From CAVSRC01 sp963830205 (GTDB lineage: Bacteria > Pseudomonadota > Alphaproteobacteria > Rhizobiales > Kaistiaceae), in NCBI GenBank assembly GCA_963830205.1, contig CAWHLP010000036.1, positions 1-64,000 on the forward strand: a DNA stretch of 64,000 nt, read 5' to 3'. The notes under the pieces were generated by a model. That model worked only from the letters and a program-made list of their open reading frames with translations, was not told where the DNA came from and searched no databases. A program made the translations under genes and the position numbers. Below are positions 56,695 through 64,000 of this stretch, one piece after another (position 1 is the stretch's first letter; each line of letters opens with the position of its first letter).

Positions 56695-57207
56695 TCAGAA
56701 CGGCCGCACGATCACCAGGATGACGATGCCGATCATCAGCAGCGTCGGCACTTCGTTCATGAACCGGTAGAAGCGCTGCGGCCGCTCGTTGCGGTCCTCG
56801 GCGAACTCCTTCACCGAGTTGGCGTAGAACCAGTGCACCCAGGTCAGGGTCGCCGCCAGCAACAGCTTGAGCTGGAACCACAAATCACCGAACAGACCCT
56901 GCTCCGAGCCGAGCCACAGGCCGGCGCTCCAGCTCGCGATCATCGCCGGAACCATGATCGCCGTGTAGAGCCGCCGCTCCATCACCTTGAAGGTTTCCGA
57001 TTGCTCTGACCCCGCCACCGCCTCGCAGTGGTAGATGAACAGCCGCGGCAGATAGAGCAGCCCCGCCATCCACGAGATGATCGCCACGATGTGCAGCGCC
57101 TTCATCCACAGGTAGCCGCCCCCCGGGATCAGCCACAGGAACAGACCGGTCACCACCGCCGCGATGATCGCCGCCCTCAACATCCCCATTCCCGGCGATG
57201 TCACCAT
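56695..57207 (-). CDS. hemJ: Protoporphyrinogen oxidase HemJ
   Basis: 170 residues with four membrane helices. Haem-ligand-type His in YLWMKALHIVAIISWMAGLL and the conserved RLFIYHCEA and LTWVHWFYANSVKEFAEDRN. Oxidises protoporphyrinogen IX in the inner membrane. Its ATG overlaps the hemE stop, so the two haem genes are translationally coupled. An internal start at 57192 is possible. Confidence 0.93.
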   Translation of the reverse strand: MVTSPGMGMLRAAIIAAVVTGLFLWLIPGGGYLWMKALHIVAIISWMAGLLYLPRLFIYHCEAVAGSEQSETFKVMERRLYTAIMVPAMIASWSAGLWLGSEQGLFGDLWFQLKLLLAATLTWVHWFYANSVKEFAEDRNERPQRFYRFMNEVPTLLMIGIVILVIVRPF

Positions 57208-58290
57208 GATGCGCGCACCAGCTCTACCAGACGTTGCACATTGTCGATCGGCGTGTCCGGCAGGATGCCGTGCCCCAGGTTGAAGATGAAGCGGCCATCG
57301 CCCAGGCCTGCGCGTATTCGCCGCACCGCCCGCTCCAGCGCCTCGCCACCGGCTTTCAGTACCATCGGATCGAGATTGCCCTGCACCACCGCACGCGGCT
57401 GCAACCGCTCACGGGCATAGTCCACCGGCACCCCCCAGTCGATCGAAACCCCATCGACGCCGGTCGCCTCGACGTAGCGCTCGAACTTGGCGCCGGCACC
57501 CCGCGGAAAACCGATCACCTTGGCTTCAGGATGCGCGGCCTTCACCCGCCGCACGATCTCGGCCGTCGGCGCGATGCACCAGCGTTCGAACCCGTCCTCG
57601 TCAAGCACGCCTGCCCAAGTGTCGAAGATCTGCACCACATCGACACCGGCGGCGAGTTGCGCCACCAGATAATCGGCCGACGCTTCCACCAGGCGGTCGA
57701 TCAACGTCTGGAACGCACCCGGCTGCGCCAGCGCAAAGGCGCGGGCAGGGGCCTGGTCTGCCGTTCCCTGGCCCGCAACCATATAGGTCGCCACGGTCCA
57801 CGGCGCCCCACAGAAGCCGATCAGCGTCCTGCGCGCTACCCAGCGACCGCCGTACCCGCTGCACCGTCTCCAGCACCGGTGCCAGAACCTTCTCGGCACC
57901 GTCGCTACCCAGCGCAGCAATGCCTGCTTCATCAATCGGATCGAGCCGCGGGCCTTCTCCTTCGACGAACCAGACCCGCCGCCCGAGCGCCAACGGCACC
58001 ACCAGGATGTCGGAAAACAGGATCGTCGCATCCAAATCGAAGCGCTCGACCGGCTGCAACGTCACCACACTGGCGAGCTCCGGATTGAAGCAGAGGTCAA
58101 GGAACGATCCGGCCTTGGCCCGCACTGCACGATATTCCGGCAGATAGCGTCCTGCCTGCCGCATCAGCCAGATCGGTGGTGGTGATAGACGCGCTCCATC
58201 GAGGACGGCACGGACCTTGCCATGGGAAAAGGCAGGAAGGTTGTTCTCCCCTCCCTCACTAAAAAGTCTTGAATCTTCTTTTTGTTTCAT
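57201..58290 (-). CDS. hemE: Uroporphyrinogen decarboxylase (frame broken near 57831)
   Basis: About 362 residues if one extra base near 57831 is ignored (SLGSA joins RTLIGFCGAPWT). Signature PPIWLMRQAGRYLPEYRAVR and substrate-binding ATILFSDILVVPLALG, GFCGAPWTVATYMVAG, GFPRGAG and NLGHGILPDTP are all present. Decarboxylates uroporphyrinogen III to coproporphyrinogen III. Its 5' end borders the putative origin, as in Caulobacter. The break is assumed to be an error in an essential gene. Confidence 0.95.
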
Positions 58291-58419
58291 TTTGACCGTG
58301 GATTACCGTCAGGCAGGTCGGTCCTCAAAGGTGGTACCGTCAACCTGGGCGGCTGATGAGCGGGATAGAGAGCATACGATTCCGCCGATGGAGAACAAGC
58401 AGTGCCGAAGACCCTCGTG

Positions 58420-58435
58420 TTAAGAAAGCGTTAAC
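58420..58435. promoter_or_regulatory. CtrA binding box in the origin
   Basis: TTAAGAAAGCGTTAAC, an exact TTAA-N7-TTAAC match. CtrA blocks initiation at such boxes in Caulobacter. Confidence 0.75.
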
Positions 58436-58468
58436 CATAAATATGGCCTGGCTGAACGGTGCACTTAC

Positions 58469-58488
58469 GGTGGATAAGCTGTGGAAAT
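58469..58488 (-). promoter_or_regulatory. Two adjacent DnaA-box-like sequences
   Basis: Reading the minus strand, TTATCCACC (58469-58477) and ATTTCCACA (58480-58488). Each matches the 9-bp DnaA consensus TTWTNCACA at eight positions. Separated by 2 nt. Confidence 0.6.
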
Positions 58489-58652
58489 CCCGGGATTTCG
58501 GCGGATTCCCCCATACTTGCCGGATTGCGGCAGAACCGCCGGCACAGGCGCAAGCCTGTTGATCGAATCCTGCGCTTTCGGGAGAGTGCAGGCAGTTTCC
58601 GCGTCGAATGCCCGGATAGCGGTCCGTCGTGCACAGGGCAGGGGATAAGGGC

Positions 58653-59504
58653 GTGCAGAACCGAGCGAACTTCTTTCACCTCCACATGATTTCCGATGCG
58701 ACGGGCGAGACCCTGATGACCGTCAGCCGCGCGTCTGCGGCGCAGTTCGCCCAGACGCGCGCGGTCGAGCACGTCCACGCGCTGGTGCGCACCGAGAAGC
58801 AGCTCGAGCGCGTCCTCACCGAGATCGAGGCCGAGCCGGGCATCGTCCTCTACACCCTGGTCGATCACAAGCTCAGCGAGAAGCTCGAGGCCCATTGCCA
58901 TGCGCTGGGCATTCCCTGCGTGTCGGTGCTCGAGCCGATCTTCCAGGTCATGCAGGCCTATCTCGGCGCCGCCAGCGATCGCCGCATCGGCGCCCAGCAC
59001 TCGCTCGATGCCGACTACTTCCACCGCATCGACGCGCTCAACTTCACCATGATGCACGATGACGGGCAGCTCGCCGGCCGCCTGGAGGATGCCGACGTGG
59101 TCCTCGTCGGCGTCAGCCGCACGTCGAAGACGCCGACCTCCATCTACCTCGCCAATCGCGGCATCCGCACCGCCAACGTTCCCCTGGTGCCCAATATCCC
59201 GCTGCCGCCGGACGTGGAAAACATCAAGAAGCCGCTGGTCGTCGGCCTGGTCGCCAGCCCCGAGCGCATCATCGCGCTGCGCGAGAACCGCATCCTCAGC
59301 CTCAACGCCAGCCAGCCGAACCTCGCTTATACCGACAAGGCGTCGGTCGCCGATGAGATCACCTACACGCGCAAGCTCTGCGCCAAGCATGGCTGGGCGG
59401 TCATCGACGTCACCCGCCGGTCGATCGAGGAGACGGCGGCGGCGATCATGAACCTCCATCGTGAGCACCGCGCGGCGCGGGATGCCGGGCCTGGCAGCCA
59501 GTGA
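58653..59504 (+). CDS. ppsR: Pyruvate,water dikinase/PPDK regulatory kinase-pyrophosphorylase (DUF299)
   Basis: 283 residues. NFFHLHMISDATGETL at the start, the P-loop-like GVSRTSKTPTSIYLANRG near 150 and NVPLVPNIPLPPDV are hallmarks. Family members phosphorylate (ADP-dependent) and dephosphorylate PEP synthase or PPDK. GTG at 58653 preferred over 58629 because AAGGG lies upstream and the length fits. First gene of a ppsR-maf-aroE-coaE run reading away from the origin. Confidence 0.93.
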   Translation: MQNRANFFHLHMISDATGETLMTVSRASAAQFAQTRAVEHVHALVRTEKQLERVLTEIEAEPGIVLYTLVDHKLSEKLEAHCHALGIPCVSVLEPIFQVMQAYLGAASDRRIGAQHSLDADYFHRIDALNFTMMHDDGQLAGRLEDADVVLVGVSRTSKTPTSIYLANRGIRTANVPLVPNIPLPPDVENIKKPLVVGLVASPERIIALRENRILSLNASQPNLAYTDKASVADEITYTRKLCAKHGWAVIDVTRRSIEETAAAIMNLHREHRAARDAGPGSQ

Positions 59505-60094
59505 CGCCCATCGTCTTGGCCTCGGGCAGTCCGGCGCGGCGGACGCTGCTCACCAATGCCGGCCTTGCCTTCACCGTCGAACCCGCGACGCTCGACGAGC
59601 GCGCGATCGAAGCGCCGCTGCTGGCGCGTGGCGCCACACCGGCCGAGATTGCCGCCGCGCTCGCCGACGCCAAGGCGGCGGAGGTTAGCCGCCGCCAGCC
59701 CGAAGCCTATGTCATCGGCGCCGACCAGACGCTTGATTGCGACGGCCACCGCGGCACCAAGTCGGAAAGCCTCGCCGAGGCGCGCGCCCAGTTGCAGCGT
59801 CTTGCCGGCCGCTCCCACCAGCTCCATTCGGCGGTTGCCGTCGCCCGTGGCGGCGCCGTGCGCTGGCGCAATCGCGACAGCGCCACGCTCACCATGCGGC
59901 GGCTGACCGCGGCCGAGATCGACGCCTATCTCGGCCGCGTCGGCGAGACCGCGTTGAAGAGCGTCGGCGTCTACCAGCTCGAGGGCGAGGGCATCCGCCT
60001 GTTCGACGCGATCGACGGCAACTATTTCACCATCCTCGGCCTGCCCCTGCTGCCGCTTCTGGCGTATCTGAGGGGCGAGGGAGCGATCCAATGA
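59501..60094 (+). CDS. maf: Maf-family nucleotide pyrophosphatase
   Basis: 197 residues. N-terminal PIVLASGSPARRTLLTNAGL with the phosphate-binding Ser/Arg, YVIGADQTLDCDG with the catalytic Asp, and GNYFTILGLPLLPLLAYL at the end. Hydrolyses non-canonical or methylated NTPs. GTG start overlaps ppsR by 4 nt. Confidence 0.93.
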   Translation: MTPIVLASGSPARRTLLTNAGLAFTVEPATLDERAIEAPLLARGATPAEIAAALADAKAAEVSRRQPEAYVIGADQTLDCDGHRGTKSESLAEARAQLQRLAGRSHQLHSAVAVARGGAVRWRNRDSATLTMRRLTAAEIDAYLGRVGETALKSVGVYQLEGEGIRLFDAIDGNYFTILGLPLLPLLAYLRGEGAIQ

Positions 60095-60110
60095 ACCGTC
60101 CGGCGCCGTC

Positions 60111-60947
60111 ATGGTGAAGCCCGTCGCCTGCGTCATCGGCTGGCCGGTCAAGCATTCGCGCTCGCCGGTGATCCACCGTTTCTGGCTGAATGAGCTCGGC
60201 CTTGCCGGCGACTATGTCATCGAGCCGGTCGAGCCGGAGCGCATCGTTGCCTTCTTCGCCCGCCTGCCGGCAAGCGGCCTCGTCGGTTGCAACGTCACCG
60301 TGCCGCACAAGGAGGCGGCCTTCGCTGCGGTCACCCGGCGCGAGGCGGCGGCGGAAGAGACCGGCGCCCTCAACACCATCTGGATCGAGGAGGGCAGGCT
60401 CGTCGGCACCAATACCGACCCCATCGGCTTCCTCGCCAACCTCGATCAGGAGGCGCCGGGCTGGGATGCCGATGCCGGCCCGGCCGTGGTGCTCGGCGCC
60501 GGCGGCGCGGCGCGGGCGGTTGTCTGGGCGCTGATCCAGCGCGGCTTTGCGCCGGTCACCGTGGTCAACCGCACGCGCGAGCGGGCCGAGGCTCTGGCCC
60601 GCCGCTTCGGGCCGGCGGTGGAGGTCTCCGGCTGGGAGGCCCTGCCCGACCGTCTTTCCGATGCGCGCGTGCTGGTCAACACCACCACCCTTGGCATGCA
60701 CGGCCAGCCGCTGCTCGAGGTCGATGTCTCGCGCCTGCCTGCCGGCGCCGTGGTCAACGACCTCGTCTACGTGCCGTCGGATACGCCGTTGATCACCAGC
60801 GCGCGGGTCGCGGGCCTCACGGCCGTCGGCGGCCTCGGCATGCTGCTGCACCAGGCGGTGCCGGGCTTTGAACATTGGTTCGGCAGGCGGCCGACGGTGA
60901 CGCCGGCGTTGCGCGCTGCCGTGCAGAAGTCGATCGAGGCCGGCTGA
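60111..60947 (+). CDS. aroE: Shikimate dehydrogenase
   Basis: 278 residues. Substrate site VIGWPVKHSRSPVIHRFWL with the SxS serines, the catalytic Lys in GCNVTVPHKEAAFA, NADPH motif VVLGAGGAARAVVWAL, and VNTTTLGMHGQPL. Reduces 3-dehydroshikimate in aromatic amino-acid synthesis. Stop and the coaE start share TGATG. Confidence 0.95.
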   Translation: MVKPVACVIGWPVKHSRSPVIHRFWLNELGLAGDYVIEPVEPERIVAFFARLPASGLVGCNVTVPHKEAAFAAVTRREAAAEETGALNTIWIEEGRLVGTNTDPIGFLANLDQEAPGWDADAGPAVVLGAGGAARAVVWALIQRGFAPVTVVNRTRERAEALARRFGPAVEVSGWEALPDRLSDARVLVNTTTLGMHGQPLLEVDVSRLPAGAVVNDLVYVPSDTPLITSARVAGLTAVGGLGMLLHQAVPGFEHWFGRRPTVTPALRAAVQKSIEAG

Positions 60948-61549
60948 TGCTCGTCCTTGGCCTCACCGGTTCGCTCGGCATGGGCAAGTCGACGGCGGCG
61001 GCGATGTTTGCCCGCGCCGGCATTCCGATCTTCGATGCCGACCACGTCGTCCATGCGCTCTATGCCAAGGGCGGGGCCGCCGTGGCGCCCGTCGAGGCGG
61101 CCTTCCCCGGCATGACCGTCGATGGCGCCATCGATCGCACCCGCCTCGGCCGGCGCGTGGTCAGCGATGCGGCTGCCTTTGCCCGGCTGGAATCGATCGT
61201 TCATCCGCTGGTGCGCCAGGCGGAGAATGCCTTCCGCGCCCGCGCCGCGCGCGAGGGGCGCCGCATCGTGCTTCTCGACATGCCGCTGTTTTTCGAGATT
61301 CATGCCGACACCCGCGTCGATGCCGTCGTCGTGGTGTCGACCACGTTCGAGCGCCAGCGTCAGCGGGTGCTCGAACGGCCGGGCATGACCGAGCAGCGCT
61401 TCACCGCCCTGCTGGCGCGCCAGGTGCCCGACGCCGAGAAGCGCGCCCGCGCCCATTTCATCATCGATACCGGCGGCACCCATGCCGATGCCGAACGGCA
61501 GATCGGCGAGCTCTTGCGCGCCGTCGCCGGCATGGCCCAGGGGCGCTGA
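60947..61549 (+). CDS. coaE: Dephospho-CoA kinase
   Basis: 200 residues. P-loop VLGLTGSLGMGKSTAAAMFA at the N-terminus, FDADHVVHALYAKGG, and LLDMPLFFEIHADTRVDAVV. Final step of coenzyme A synthesis. Overlaps aroE by one base. Normally followed by dnaQ, which here lies 2 kb further on. Confidence 0.95.
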   Translation: MLVLGLTGSLGMGKSTAAAMFARAGIPIFDADHVVHALYAKGGAAVAPVEAAFPGMTVDGAIDRTRLGRRVVSDAAAFARLESIVHPLVRQAENAFRARAAREGRRIVLLDMPLFFEIHADTRVDAVVVVSTTFERQRQRVLERPGMTEQRFTALLARQVPDAEKRARAHFIIDTGGTHADAERQIGELLRAVAGMAQGR

Positions 61550-61550
61550 A

Positions 61551-61640
61551 GCAATTCCAGGAAAAGTGGACACGACTTTTCCGTCCGCAATTGCGTGCAA
61601 TCTAGGAAATGGAGCGGATCGCCGATTCCGTGAAACGGTG
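61551..61640. repeat. Hyphomicrobiales-type intergenic palindromic repeat
   Basis: GCAATTCCAGGAAAAGTG ... CTTTTCCGTCCGCAATTGCG, followed by GGAGCGGAT and GATTCCGTGAAACGG. The arms pair (GGAAAAGT/ACTTTTCC and GCAATT/AATTGC). It resembles a dispersed repeat family I recall from many Rhizobiales genomes. Only this copy was noticed in the window. Confidence 0.65.
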
Positions 61641-61643
61641 CCT

Positions 61644-61880
61644 CTAGCCGCGGTAACCTTCGACGGTCCCCGGCGGCCTCAGCTCGGCATCATCCGGGTC
61701 CTCGCCGAATTCGCGCTTGGCCCGCCGCTGGCGCAGCAGATCCCAATACTGGTCGAGCGCCACGTTGATGGCCATCAGGCGCTGGCGCTCCGCTTCGGAC
61801 AGGTCGCCCTTCTGGTAGAGGAAATGCTCCTCCTCGGTGAGCGCCTTGATGTGGTCGAGCACGGACTGGTCGGTGGCCAT
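61644..61880 (-). CDS. DUF2630 family protein
   Basis: 78 residues, soluble and helical: VLDHIKALTEEEHFLYQKG then LDQYWDLLRQRRAKREFGED, the DUF2630 signature. Function unknown. Downstream of the aldo/keto reductase by 10 nt and probably co-transcribed. Ends beside the palindromic repeat. Confidence 0.83.
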   Translation of the reverse strand: MATDQSVLDHIKALTEEEHFLYQKGDLSEAERQRLMAINVALDQYWDLLRQRRAKREFGEDPDDAELRPPGTVEGYRG

Positions 61881-61890
61881 CTTCGGTCTC

Positions 61891-62730
61891 CTACAGCATG
61901 GCTAGGCCCGCATGTCGGCCGAGCGGGAAGGCCCGGTCGATATCCGCGATCTCGGCGTCGGTCAATGCAATGTCGCCAGCGCCAGCGTTCTCCGCAACAT
62001 GCAGCGGGCTGGCGGCTTTGGGAATAGCGAAGAGCGACCGCCGCCTGGTGAGAAACGCCAGCGCCACCTGCCGCGGCGTCGCCCCGCGGGCGCTGGCGAC
62101 CCGGGCGATCACCTCCCCGCCCGCGCTCCGCGCGGGAAAATCGCCGCTGCCGAACGGGCTGTAGCCGACCACCGCCACGCCATGCGCCTCGCACCAGGGG
62201 ATGACCGCGTGCTCGATGCCGCGCTCTTCCAGGTGGTAGAGCACCTGGTTGCAGGCGATTGACCCATCGCCGGCGATGCGCCGCGCCGCCTCCAGGTGCG
62301 GCTCGTCGAAGTTGCTGAGGCCCCAGGACAGGATCTTGCCGTCCGTCTTCAGGTCTTCGAAGGCAGCGATGGTGTCCTCCAGCGCAAAGCGGCCGCGCCA
62401 GTGCAACAGGTAGCAGTCGAGCCGGTCGGTCCTGAGCCGCTTGAGCGAGGCCTCGCAGGCGGCGACCGTGCCGGCGCGCGATGCGTTCTGCGGCATCACC
62501 TTGGAGACCAGAAAGACCGCGTCGCGCCGGCCGGCGATCGCCTCGCCGACGATCTCCTCGGCGGCGCCGGAGCCGTAAAGCTCGGCCGTGTCGACATGGC
62601 TGAGGCCGAGGTCGAGACCGCGCCGGAGTGCAGCGATGGCCGCCGCCCGTGGTGCCTGCTCGAGGTACCACGTTCCCTGGCCGATGACCGGCACATCGCT
62701 GCCGGTCGGGCCGAACCTTCGTTTCTGCAT
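61891..62730 (-). CDS. Aldo/keto reductase
   Basis: 279 residues, TIM-barrel NADPH enzyme. Catalytic tetrad: Asp and Tyr in HVDTAELYGSG, Lys in FLVSKVMPQN, His in CYLLHWRG. The NADPH site IPKAASPLHVAENAGA is near the C-terminus. Substrate unknown. Divergent from the secreted hydrolase gene. Confidence 0.92.
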   Translation of the reverse strand: MQKRRFGPTGSDVPVIGQGTWYLEQAPRAAAIAALRRGLDLGLSHVDTAELYGSGAAEEIVGEAIAGRRDAVFLVSKVMPQNASRAGTVAACEASLKRLRTDRLDCYLLHWRGRFALEDTIAAFEDLKTDGKILSWGLSNFDEPHLEAARRIAGDGSIACNQVLYHLEERGIEHAVIPWCEAHGVAVVGYSPFGSGDFPARSAGGEVIARVASARGATPRQVALAFLTRRRSLFAIPKAASPLHVAENAGAGDIALTDAEIADIDRAFPLGRHAGLAML

Positions 62731-62919
62731 ACCTCACCTCTCACGAGGCCGTTGCGCGCGGGTCTTCCCCGCCGGTGCGGCTGGTCCCTTCAATTCGTGC
62801 ATTGAGCTTTGCCACATTTCAGGGAAAGATGAAGATATCGCAACCGGCTGCAAGGGGCATTTGGTGTGTTCCTTGCTCAGTGTGCTCCTGGGGGAAGTGA
62901 GTAAGCGGGGAGGTGTGCC

Positions 62920-63567
62920 ATGCGACGGCTTGTTCAGATCGCGTCGATTGTTCTCGCAGTGTTTGTCATCGCTCTTGGCGTCGCGCCGGCAGGCGCCGCC
63001 GATTCTCAGACCGTCGCCAAGGCTCTTGCCAAAGCCGTCGCCAAGGACAGCACGACGCCGCCCATCTACATCATGCGCGGTGGTCTCAACATCTTCTCCA
63101 CCGGCATGGACGTCCTGGCGAAGGAGCTGACCGACAAGGGCTATCCCGCCATCTCCGATGGTTTCATGGCCTGGCGCGCCGAGATGGACAAGGAGGTCGC
63201 TGCCTACAAGGCCCATCCCTATCCGATCATCATCATCGGCCACTCCTACGGCGCCGATACCGCCCTGCTGATGGCCTATAAGCTCAAGGACGCCAATGTT
63301 CGCGTCGCGCTGCTGGTGTTCTACGACCTGACGGATTCCGGCAGGGTGCCGGCCAATGTCGACCATGTGCTGAACTTCCGCTCGTCGTCGGCGACCGGCA
63401 TCAACGTGACCGTCACCGGCGGTTTCGGCTTCACCGGCACCATCGAAAACGTCACCCGCGCGGACCTCAACCACCTCAACGTGGACAAGGCGGAAGACCT
63501 GCACGCGCAGACGATCGACGCCATTGCGAAGCTTATGGGCACGCCCACCAAGACCGCCAAGGAATAG
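62920..63567 (+). CDS. Secreted alpha/beta hydrolase-like protein
   Basis: 215 residues. Signal peptide (SIVLAVFVIALGVAPAGAAD) followed by an alpha/beta fold with the Ser elbow IIIIGHSYGADTALLMAYKL. A conserved His near the C-terminus (NHLNVDK) could complete the triad. A generic periplasmic lipase/esterase-like protein, with no specific substrate inferred. Lineage-specific insertion between coaE and dnaQ. Confidence 0.8.
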   Translation: MRRLVQIASIVLAVFVIALGVAPAGAADSQTVAKALAKAVAKDSTTPPIYIMRGGLNIFSTGMDVLAKELTDKGYPAISDGFMAWRAEMDKEVAAYKAHPYPIIIIGHSYGADTALLMAYKLKDANVRVALLVFYDLTDSGRVPANVDHVLNFRSSSATGINVTVTGGFGFTGTIENVTRADLNHLNVDKAEDLHAQTIDAIAKLMGTPTKTAKE

Positions 63568-63631
63568 CGCAAGGCGCAGCCATCCGGCCCTTGCGCCGCG
63601 CGGCGCAAGCCGCCACCATCGAAGACGAATC

Positions 63632-64000
63632 ATGCGCGAAATCGTCTTCGACACTGAAACCACCGGGCTTGAGCCGCAGAACGGCGACCGTATCGTCGAG
63701 ATCGGCGCCATCGAGCTGGTCAACCACATCCCGACCGGCAGGCATTTCCATGCCTATCTCAACCCGGAGCGGCCGATGCCGCTTGAGGCCGCCCGCATCC
63801 ACGGCCTCGACGACGCCTTCCTCAGGGACAAGCCGCGCTTCGCCGAGGTCGCCGGGGAGCTCGTCACCTTCCTCGAAGATGGCAACCTGATCGCCCACAA
63901 TGCCAGCTTCGACATGGGCTTCATTAATGCCGAGCTCGCCCGCCTCGGCCGTCCGCCGATCTCCGACGAGCGGGTGATCGACACGCTGGTGCTGGCGCGC
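63632..64000 (+). CDS. dnaQ: DNA polymerase III epsilon subunit (3' end beyond window)
   Basis: First 123 residues of the proofreading exonuclease. Exo I is REIVFDTETTGLEPQNGDR with Asp/Glu catalysts, and Exo II region LIAHNASFDMGFINAEL follows. Exo III lies past the window edge. Belongs to the conserved origin-proximal set with coaE. Confidence 0.95.
   Translation, partial: MREIVFDTETTGLEPQNGDRIVEIGAIELVNHIPTGRHFHAYLNPERPMPLEAARIHGLDDAFLRDKPRFAEVAGELVTFLEDGNLIAHNASFDMGFINAELARLGRPPISDERVIDTLVLAR

Larger units (their letters stand above)
58291..58652. other. Putative chromosomal replication origin (oriC)
   Basis: 362 nt without a gene between divergent hemE and ppsR, the same location as Caulobacter Cori. 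It contains a full CtrA box (58420), two adjacent DnaA-like boxes (58469 and 58480), a weaker DnaA-like sequence CGTGGATTA at 58297-58305, and GANTC methylation sites at 58378, 58504 and 58565, with one more at 58271 just inside hemE. An AT-rich tract (58260-58295) at the hemE edge could unwind first. Confidence 0.75.

Overview
The window is high-GC chromosomal DNA from an alphaproteobacterium, most likely of the order Hyphomicrobiales (Rhizobiales). The evidence is the right-hand gene order leuS-lptE-holA-parB-parA-rsmG-mnmG-mnmE-rho-hemJ-hemE-[gap]-ppsR-maf-aroE-coaE-dnaQ, which is the replication-origin neighbourhood of this class. Further support comes from glnK-amtB, the ftsK-lolA-xthA block, a CtrA-type box, parS sites and a Hyphomicrobiales-like intergenic repeat at 61551.

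Left third (1-21.1 kb): a sugar-alcohol (polyol) catabolic island. It encodes an L-xylulokinase-like FGGY kinase and a UlaE-like 3-epimerase, two ribitol-dehydrogenase-like SDRs, an RpiB-type isomerase coupled to DhaK and DhaL kinase subunits, a zinc alcohol dehydrogenase of the erythritol/L-threitol dehydrogenase type, a transaldolase, a HAD phosphatase and a complete ABC importer with two different ATPases. Three regulators (DeoR, AraC, ROK) are interspersed. The inferred chemistry is oxidation of C4/C5 polyols to ketoses, phosphorylation, isomerisation to aldose phosphates such as erythrose-4-phosphate, and entry into the pentose phosphate pathway through transaldolase.

Middle (21.1-40 kb): ordinary core and regulatory genes. 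They are a DUF6481 protein, tRNA-Gly(GCC), a CnoX-type thioredoxin, a LON-domain protein, a Trm112-like protein, a SAM methyltransferase, two MarR regulators with clear palindromic operators, a UbiH-like hydroxylase, TesB, GlnK-AmtB, FtsK, LolA, XthA, a cNMP-binding protein, an OmpR-type response regulator, an L,D-transpeptidase, a lipase-like hydrolase, an AraC regulator, an FMN reductase and YggS.

Right third (40-64 kb): the origin and partition region. The gap between hemE and ppsR (58291-58652) carries a full CtrA box, DnaA-like boxes and clustered GANTC sites, and is the best candidate for oriC. Two parS sites flank mnmG. Accessory insertions break this core: a VapBC-type pair, a decayed IS30-family element and a small P-loop protein between mnmE and rho, and a DUF2630/aldo-keto reductase/secreted hydrolase block between coaE and dnaQ.

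A cross-cutting anomaly is that at least ten genes, including essential ones (leuS, holA, mnmG, hemE, ftsK), are each split by what reads as one extra base. An eleventh reads as one missing base. Assembly or sequencing error explains this better than biology. I annotate those genes at full length and give the position of each break.
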